DNA of 64,000 nt from Nereocystis luetkeana. Its lineage: Eukaryota > Sar > Phaeophyceae > Laminariales > Laminariaceae. The stretch's first letter is position 1, and the number at the start of each line of letters is the position of its first letter. The notes under the pieces are model-generated. The model saw only the letters and a program-made list of their open reading frames with translations. It was not told the DNA's origin and ran no database searches. The translations under genes and the position numbers were made by a program. Shown here piece by piece: positions 56,771-64,000 of this stretch. The DNA lies in assembly GCA_031213475.1 (NCBI GenBank), contig JARUPZ010000017.1:4088849-4152848 (forward strand), given 5' to 3'.

Positions 56771-58000
56771 GGCGTGTGAAATGTTCTGCTCTACCCATGT
56801 GATGCCGGTTTTGTTGTTTCGTTTCACCATGAAGCGACGACACCACGGCAGAACGCCAATAATGCCCGCCGGAGGGAGGGGGGGTGTATACCCGATATCA
56901 TGCATGTCCGTAGCCGTACGAGCATGAACCCTCGCATCCCCATAGTGCCGGGGCGGAACACGTCAGTTTTCACCGACGAGGCAGGCATTGCTTGCACCAT
57001 AAAGCGGGGGGCGGGGGGGGGGTTGAAAACAAAACGCCTAAAAAAAACATGAGAACCACGTTCTAAAATGATATCACTTTCATCGTTCGCTTTGGCCTTC
57101 CCTCGAGGTGGAGTTAATTCCTCACCAGAAACGCTATAACGCGGGCACGTCTAACGGCGAGTGCTCCCTCCCCCCAAAATCCAAGAACAGCACTAAGCTC
57201 ATTGTATACTTCAGTACCAGGTACAAGGTATTATACTACTGTATTGGTACCAGGCATATAACCCTTCACTGAATGTTCGTTACAAATAAAAAATACCTAC
57301 CCGTGATGCTGGTTGCCAACCATTGTCGGTTTACGTCCTGCATCCCGTGTGACGCTGGTTTCTGTTCGAAATGAAAAGCGCCGACGAGGGAGGTGGGGCG
57401 TCTGTACGACAACAAACAACAAAAAGCGCAACGCCTCCAAAAGAGTGGGGAACAGCCGCGCTTTTACTCGATTGGGGCGTTGAAGCTACGAGCGCCTGAA
57501 ACAGCGATAACGTTTGTGTAGGCAACCGTCCACCAGCAGCGTCAGCATCTAGCCCAGCGGTACGGGTGGAATCAGGTTGCGCCCGCGCCGTGCATACGTC
57601 TCCTTGCATGTTGTAAGGCCCATTCATATCGAAGAATTTTATTTCCCCCGTAATTTCTCAAGTTTGAAAATATCCGAGCTGCCGGATGCACCTTCGTCCC
57701 TTCTGCATCAAGATTCGGAGGCGGAGGCGTTCTGTCACAATTTATGAAATCCTTCAGAAAGCAACTTTTTGTAGGAAAGTTAGATTTATCATTTTTGGAC
57801 ACAAAAATATCAGGGAACCCAGGACGATGAAAAAAGAAGCGTGAAAAAATGATGGAAATTATGGAGAAAAACAAACTCTCCGATAAGAATGACCCAGTAC
57901 AACTCGGTCACCATTTTTTTTTAAACCATCCCCACAATCGCACAGTAGCAGCTCCTGTAATAAGCGTCACTATGTATTTTTAAATTCCCCCTTGCTGAAC

Positions 58001-58108
58001 TATTACGGGGGACCATAGTTAATAGGACCAAATACTGTTAGTAAAAATGGTGAAATATATAGGATTTTATGTATACCATAGGTCCTATTAACTATGCCCC
58101 CCCGTAAC
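58001..58108 (+). mobile_element. MITE family 1, copy 7
   Basis: TATTACGGGGGACCATAG ... CTATGCCCCCCCGTAACAG. Orientation as copy 1. Confidence 0.93.
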
Positions 58109-58402
58109 AGCAAGAGGGTACGCGCACGGTATGCTTTTTTTCCATTGCGGTCTGCCTTCCAACAATGTGGTCGGTGGCTCTGCTCACGGCCGGCAGGTGC
58201 CGACACGTGGGCGCCACGACGTTGTCAATGGTCTGGGTGCCCCTCCTGTTTTCCTTTCGAGGATAGATCAACGAAAAAGAAAAAACACCACACGCCCTGA
58301 AACTCCAAGAGAGCCAAGCGACAAAACGGTTTCTCCGTGTTTTTCGTTGTGTTCTGCCTTCCTGATTTTCTTCACAATGATGTCAACACTACGGAGGAAC
58401 AT

Positions 58403-58511
58403 TATTACGGGGGGCCATAGTTAACAGGACCAAATATTGTCAGTAAAAATGGTGAAATATATAGGTGTTTATGTATACCATAGGTCCTGTTAACTAGGGT
58501 CCCCCGTAATA
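58403..58511 (+). mobile_element. MITE family 1, copy 8
   Basis: TATTACGGGGGGCCATAG ... CTAGGGTCCCCCGTAATAG. Nearly identical to copy 7 (58001), with which it may have been co-duplicated. Confidence 0.93.
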
Positions 58512-59458
58512 GTTACTCTGTAGTGCCCTTTCCGCCCCGGAGACAAGACCATAAAACCCCGGGGAGAGGGGACAATAACCATATAGCGCTTCCAAAACCC
58601 GAGAGTAACACGCAAAAAACGGTATCTCGTTTTTTCATCATGTTTTGTTTTCAGATCGTTGATGCTGCAAGAGAGGTGCGCGAGACACACGAGCACGTCA
58701 ACGGTGCGTGTCCCACCTCTCTTTCCCGCCTTGGGGACACCAAACAAACAAAATTACGCCTGCCTCCGAAAGACAATACGTAGCGAACCGCGTAATGTAC
58801 GACTCTCACCCTACACGTGCAGGAAGGAGCGGTCGGCTCAAAACTTTGTCCAGAGGATACGGGTCTTAATTAGTTGGTCGAGGCTGGCCATTCGGCCGCC
58901 CGAAGGTTTCCGGAAAAAAAAAAACTACCGAAACAGGCGGCGGAGCCGCGTAACTGCCCCTGCCGACCTCGAGCCCCCCAGAGGGTTGAGCTTCGGGTTA
59001 GGTCTGGGGTCGGGTTGGTGCGGGCCGACACGCAAGATTGAAATTGACCACACGTCCTGCACAATTTCTTCATGCATACCAGTCCTGCACAAACGAAGTT
59101 TTGTTCAGACCGGTCCTGCACATCTAGAGCCATTTACGCAAAGGTTTCATTCCCCCATATTTTTCAGTCCTCAAGGCCTGAGCTGCCATTCAATGAATGG
59201 GGTGCTCATTTCCGCTCACGAGCAGCGCAGAAATGTGGGCAACGCTAATAGTGGTGGGTTCCCCTCCGCTTCCATTTGGAGAGAAAAAATCGAAAAAAGG
59301 CACTCGAAAAACGTGACCACATCGAGATTAACGGTGTTAGTTGGTCCTTCCGCCCCCCTCTTTTTTATTTCTTGTGTTTTCGTTGAGGTCTGTCTGCCTT
59401 TCAAATGAAATGACGCTGGTTCCGCCCACGGCAAGTACCGACACGTGAGCACGTCAGC

Positions 59459-59568
59459 TATTACGGGGGAACATAGTTAACAGGACCTGTAGTACACATA
59501 AAAACCTATATGTTTAACCATTTTTACTAACAATATTTGGTCCTGTTAACTATGGCCCCCCGTAATAG
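59459..59568 (+). mobile_element. MITE family 1, copy 9
   Basis: TATTACGGGGGAACATAG ... CTATGGCCCCCCGTAATAG. Internal orientation opposite to copies 7 and 8. Confidence 0.93.
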
Positions 59569-61099
59569 TAGCATGGGTGCCCTCTCTCCTCGCTTCGGCC
59601 AGACAAAGCAAAAGGCGTAAACGCCTCCAAACGGCAAGAGAACCACGCTATAAGCGGTGTATTGTATGTAGGCCTTCCACCTTTTTCGTTAGGGTTCTGC
59701 CTTCCCAATGAATGATGCCGGTATAGCTCACGAGAAGCGCCGACACTTGGGCACGCCCATGGTCTGGGCGCCCCACCTCTTCCCCTCGGCGACACGGACC
59801 GAAAAGAACACGCCTCAAAAGAACAACAAAAACCACGACGAAACCGTTTCATTTATTTCCTCCCATCACGCACAATACTCACCGTACGTACGCTGTATAA
59901 TACAGTCCGAAACTTGACCCCTTTTCTCACTATCCCGTTAAAAGAAGGTAGTGCGTCAACCTGATCGTACAAAACGTAAAAAAAAAAAAAAAAAAACGCC
60001 TCCCAAAGACGGGAGTTTAAGCCATGGGGCTGAACCAAGGGCTTGCTCACTGTTCATTACTCCAGCTGCAACACCCCCCGTCGCGTGCTGCCATCGCAAA
60101 ATAAAAGCTGGGCCTCGTTCTCAGTTGCCACTGCCCCAGTGTTGTGAATGGTCGACGAGCAGCAAAACTACAGCGAGTTTGTGCTCGGTTTTCGTGCATA
60201 TATATCACACAACAATCGAGCAAACATCGGTAAACATTAAAAGAGGTGCCCGCACTCTCTCCGCCCCCCCTCCCGGGTCCCGTTCCACGTCGCCAGCCCC
60301 CACCCCGCCTATATTCGGTCCACCGAACGCGATACTCCATATCATTTCTCATGTTTTATGTTTGCGGTTTCAGTTCTCTGTTGCCGGGAACTCCACCCAA
60401 TGTCTCCTCTTCGCTTGCTTCCGCTTTTTCTTGAGTTTCGATGCCTGGAAGGCGTAACAGGGGGGGGGGGGGGGGTGCGCGGGAATAAAAATGAAAACTA
60501 GTGGGCGGCAAACAGAGGGGACTACAACATGCAGCGCGTTAGTTCGTGACAAAGCAAACATGTTACCAGAAAGAAAAAAAAGAAACTATTGCATGATCAA
60601 CTACCTGTAAATATTGTAGGCGTGAACGTACGGTAGCTTCTACTAAAAATGGCGCAAGGGGTCTACTGAAGCAGGCGCAGCAACCTGTTTTCTACTGTGA
60701 GCAACGCTTGTTTGCCGCAGTAGGCCTGATCAGCCTATTGGTACTACGACCACTGTAGGCGCGAATCCCGTCTACTACAGTAGGCGAAGTGTATCTACAC
60801 TACAGTACCCTCGTAGTTGTAATACGCCTACTTACAAGCAGCAGGCGTAAAACCCGTGAACCGTTTACCGCAAGGCGGGGCGGGTAGAACACTTCAGCCA
60901 TATGCGCAATACATACTGCAGGTAGGTGCAGCACGCCTGCTGTACCAGGTACGCACAGTGTAGGTGCAATACGTCTACATACAGTACATGCAATGCATCT
61001 TCCTACCACAGCAGGCGTAAAAACCCGCTTTTCCTACAGTACGAGCAAAACATCTACGTGAACCATAGGCGCAGCAGTACGTCTACTGCCGCATCCTAT

Positions 61100-61425
61100 A
61101 GTAAAGACGCACCACTTTTTTTCTGGGGCTCCCCGTCTGAGGAGTGTTGATACCTCACCCGAAAAAACTGGCTTCAACCCCTTAAGAACCGCAGTCCCGT
61201 TTTGGGGACAAAACACTTGGGGGATAGAGTGATTTGTCCCCAGAACAGGACCGCAGTACTCAATGGGTTGAGGAATTCAAAAGTGCAATGGTTGACGAAG
61301 AATCCCATGGCCTCGGTACACAAAAAATATAACTTGGGCACAACAAGAAAGAAATTCCGACGATCTGGGGTTTAAAGGGACCCCGTCATTCAGAAAAAAA
61401 AGGCAAAACGTGCTACCTCTTGCTG
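61100..61425 (+). mobile_element. Relative of the 11420 transposon carrying a nested MITE
   Basis: TTTCTGGGGCTCCCC, CCTCACCCGAAAAAACTGGC, then MITE family 2 (61173-61272), then GTACACAAAAAATATAA and CCCCGTCATTCAGAAAA, in the order seen at 11440-11640. Terminal repeats are poorly preserved. Confidence 0.65.
61173..61272 (+). mobile_element. Palindromic MITE family 2, copy 2 (nested)
   Basis: TTCAACCCCTTAAGAACCGC, AGTCCCGTTTTGGGGACAAA ... TTTGTCCCCAGAACAGGACC, AATGGGTTGAGGAA. Homologous to 13034-13136. It splits the element at 61100-61425. Confidence 0.8.
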
Positions 61426-61678
61426 TACCAGGCGTCTACTACAGTAGTGGGAGCACATACACCGCGTCTACTGCCAAGAAAAAAAAAGAGCGAGGCGTTT
61501 TGACACGCGCCCACCATGGCTACACATCATACCGTACAGGCATCATGCGCAAGGTCCACGCAAGAACAGTACAATAAGGGCCATACACTATTAGATTATT
61601 GCCATTGGAGACTTGTTAGTAGGTGCGCACGTAAACGTCCATGATATTCTAGGTCGTAAAATCCATACGCACAACGTG

Positions 61679-62833
61679 CTAGGCCACGCCACGCTGGCCA
61701 AGCCCCGCTTCCGTCCCACTCACCGCTTCCGACGCCTTGCGCCCTTCCCCCCCCGCTGTCCCGCCACCCTCACCAGCCCCGTCCCCCCCTCCCGCCTCCA
61801 CATCGCCCATCGCCGTGTCCCCGTCGACCATCGAAGCTTCGGCGTCCGAGAGGCTTCTCGCACGGCCTCGCGGGTGTCGAGGGCGGCGCTTCGGGGACGG
61901 TGCGGGTGCCGCCTCGTCATCCTGAAAAAATCCGAGAAATTTACGCTCAGTTTCGGACGTATGGAAAAACAAAACAATAGTTTCTGGTTCAGCAGGTTCA
62001 GAAAAAAAAGTGTGGTTTTGTACATTATGTTCATGATGTTGATATTTCGCGACAGAATACCGGTTTCCGAGTAAAAAATCACGCTCGAAGAAGTTGTTTT
62101 GCAGCTTCCGAGAAAATTCTTCCGAAAACTCAATACACGTACGGTAACGCTCTCCGTTTCCCGAAACATTTTACGCGTAGAGATTTCTCTCTCGTCAGAT
62201 CAGTTGAGTTTTTAAAAACATATATATTTCCGACACAAGGTCCGAGTCGCGGTTCGCAGAAGGTTTCGTGCGCGTCAATATTTCCAGTTCTCGATGAAAG
62301 CCCGGTGTCGTGGTTGGATTTGGGTGCCACCAACACCAACACCATAGCCCACCCCACCCCAAACACACATCAACACCAACACGGGCCCACGAATAAAATG
62401 CCCGAGACCCTTTCTCGAGACCCAGACAGGGTGGGGGGGGGGGGGGGGGGGAGGGGGGCGTATACCAAAGCGAAGTAAAATACGAATGAAGAAAAAAAAA
62501 TCGCTTCTCGTAATTTCGTCCAGAAAATCCCAACGCACTGGTTTGTTTTTTTGTTTTGGACGCTTGGGGAAAAGGAGCGTAGGTCGTTTTCTCTTGTTGT
62601 CGAGCACCCTTGACACCACCCACCGTCACCAAAAAACAACCCCTATGCACCCACGACCGCCATCACCCCAGCAACCACCACTACCCGCGCGCGGCAGCGG
62701 CTGCTCACGTCGTCGAAGGGGGGGGGGGCGTCGGGGTGTCGGAAAGAAAATCCACTCTTGGAAACCTCCTTAACAGCGGGGTTGACCTCCTGCGCCGCCT
62801 GCAGCATGCCCTTAAGCTTCGTCACGCTCTCGC
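61679..62833 (-). CDS. Last two exons of an unrecognised gene entering from the right
   Basis: Exon 62833-62766 (68 nt) lies between CCCTTAG|GCGAGAG and AAGGAG|GTTTCC and encodes ESVTKLKGMLQAAQEVNPAV, then KE. The final exon is 61921-61679 (81 codons including TAG) after the strong acceptor TTTTTTCAG|GATGAC. It encodes an acidic start, SPKRRPRHPRGRARSLSD, a probable nuclear-localisation or phosphorylation-type stretch, then Gly/Glu-rich sequence ending GQRGVA. Both junctions are phase 0. The 68 nt exon begins in phase 1, so upstream exons are required; none was recognised up to 64000. I do not recognise the family. Confidence 0.5.
62395..62540 (+). repeat. Family D dispersed repeat
   Basis: CCCTTTCTCGAGACCCAGAC, GGGGGGCGTATACCAAAG and CGTAATTTCGTCCAGAAAA parallel the copy at 44905-45025. 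It lies in the intron of the 61679-62833 gene. Confidence 0.6.
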
Positions 62834-62934
62834 CTAAGGGGAGAAAGGGCGGGAGGGGGGGAGGGATGCAACAAGCGGAAGCGGCATGGAAGATGTTTTT
62901 GAGGGAAAACACCGCTCGAAACTCAACTTCGTGA

Positions 62935-63645
62935 AAGCGGGGGGAGGGGTGTACTCATTGCCATGGTCGTGCATGGCAGTAGTCGTATGTAATATCGTAG
63001 ACCCTCGCATCCCTACAACGCCGGGACGGAGCACGTCGGGTTTCCCCGGCCAGGCAGGCATTGTTTGCACCAAGGACAACGTGCGGAGGGCGGGGGGGGG
63101 GGGGGTTAGAAGCAGCAACAAGCGGCGAGGCAGACTGAAACAATGTAGAGGGGAAAAGTGACAGAAAAACAAACCCAGCGGGCAGGGGGAGGAGGGGGGG
63201 GGGGGAGGTGACATGATAAGCCGCAAGTGCGAAGCGAAAACATTCCAGATGAAAAAAATGAACTCGAAAGCAAAACAAAAACGGGGACGGGGGCGAGAGA
63301 GTGTCAAGCGAAGAGCGGCAATAGCACGTTCCATTTCACAGGAAAAACGTAACAAATAGAGGGGGATTACAGCGTGGGCCACACCAAGCAATCTCGGGGT
63401 TACTAGTGGGGGGGGGGGAGACGTACTCGTCGGTTGCTCGCCTCAGCATTGTATTTGTCAATTGACCACGCATCCCTTTCGAGACGGAGCACCGTTCCTA
63501 CTCCGAACACAGACACCTCCTACCTTGGGTCGCTCACTATTTATAAAGGCTTTTCTACATAATTAGGTGAACACTTTTTAGCCTACATTATCCACTTCCT
63601 ATTTTGCTTTTTTGCGGCCACCATCTGTGTCCCAGGACAGCGATG
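62935..63645 (+). repeat. Family B end and full family A copy near the right edge
   Basis: 62940-63080 is a direct family B end (GTACTCATTGCCATGG, CGCATCCCTACAACGCCGGG). 63405-63645 is a family A copy (G-run, ACGTACTCGTCGGTTGCTCG, CATCCCTTTCGAGACGGAGC, GCGGCCACCATCTGTGTCCC). No exon was recognised in 62840-64000. Confidence 0.8.
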
Positions 63646-64000
63646 CTGGGGTAGGCGACGATCAAGGTTAGTGTCCGAACCGAAATATACGCAGGGAGAC
63701 ACCTGATGTACATGTGCCCGACTCACAGATACCCACCACAACCACCGCCACCGACGTAACTACCTGTACCACCTACAACCTACAACCCCCCCTCACCGAC
63801 ACCAAACACCAGCCACCCCCCCCCAGCTTAGACGTCGTCGTAATACGTCCTAGGTTCGTCTTGAGCTGTCTTAGCAAAAGTCCGAGACAAATTTAAGTTG
63901 TACCGAGAGGAATCCAAGGCGTGCTACTAAGGAACCCACGACGTGAAAAGCGGATCTACGACAAGCAGCATTCGCATCCCCACCCGCTCCAGCTCCCCAT

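Larger units (their letters stand above)
58120..59860 (+). repeat. Degenerate tandem array of roughly 200 bp units
   Basis: Units recur near 58135, 58370, 59170, 59395 and 59695. Each has TTCTGCCTTCC-type sequence, an AATGA.G stretch, GCTCACG...GCCGACAC.TGGGC, GGTGCCC/CACCTCT, then ACACGCCTC.AAA...AACCAC. MITE copies 8 and 9 interrupt two units. Open frames over the array are not supported. Confidence 0.6.
60610..61480 (+). repeat. CTACAGTAGGCGCAA minisatellite, split by nested transposons
   Basis: Degenerate units (GTAGGCGCAATACGTCTACA and variants) at 60610-61090 resume at 61430-61480. The interruption is the element at 61100-61425. This is the same organisation as at 11170-11770. Confidence 0.75.

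Noticed and set aside
58659-59408. 249-codon open frame
   Set aside because: It lies across the degenerate tandem array and has no domain or codon pattern like the real exons.
1-64000. Retroviral, LTR or Polinton-type elements
   Set aside because: No reverse transcriptase, integrase, capsid or long terminal repeats were recognised. All mobile elements seen are short, non-coding, inverted-repeat or dispersed types.

Overview
The window is nuclear DNA of a complex eukaryote, most likely a brown alga (Ectocarpus-like stramenopile). That assignment is inference from style. Genes have many exons, GC-rich coding sequence and GT-AG introns of 0.1-3.7 kb. Pentatricopeptide repeat (PPR) genes are Ala/Gly-rich, introns are crowded with simple repeats and long G or C runs, and small DNA transposons are everywhere. 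No operons, ribosome-binding sites, CRISPR arrays, convincing RNA genes or retrovirus-like coding regions were seen.

Layout. (1) 1-17183, + strand: twelve exons, all in consistent phase, of a Nup155/Nup170-family nucleoporin. Its 5' end lies left of the window. The introns hold minisatellites and several transposon families. (2) 17184-22660: no gene recognised; tandem repeats and nested transposons. (3) 22900-27108, - strand: a two-exon gene for a 176-residue protein with a mitochondrial-type presequence. It may be a mitoribosomal protein. Its 3.7 kb intron holds a fold-back element and decayed copies of its own exon 1; a decayed copy of exon 2 lies just downstream. (4) 27.1-35.7 kb: repeat-rich, including about 540 bp transposon arms in inverted orientation, plus one isolated candidate exon. 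(5) 35.8-54.6 kb: three PPR genes, PPR-A (-), PPR-B (-) and PPR-C (+). All three models begin Met-Ala-Phe-Val and share a pre-repeat module, so they are local paralogues. B and C are head to head with 199 bp between start codons. (6) 54.6-64 kb: degenerate tandem repeats, more transposons, and the last two exons of an unrecognised - strand gene entering from the right.

Function. The nucleoporin is a structural ring component of the nuclear pore. The PPR proteins are P-type and probably bind organellar RNA. The small protein is probably mitochondrial. No functional link between these genes is visible.

The most unusual signal is the palindrome TACCWGGTA, found 22 times where about 0.5 would be expected, with TACCGGTA and TACCCTGGTA variants. 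In two transposon copies, alignment to sister copies shows that it arose as a 5 bp CCWGG insertion plus duplication of a TA. This looks like a set of excision footprints of an unidentified TA-targeting transposon.
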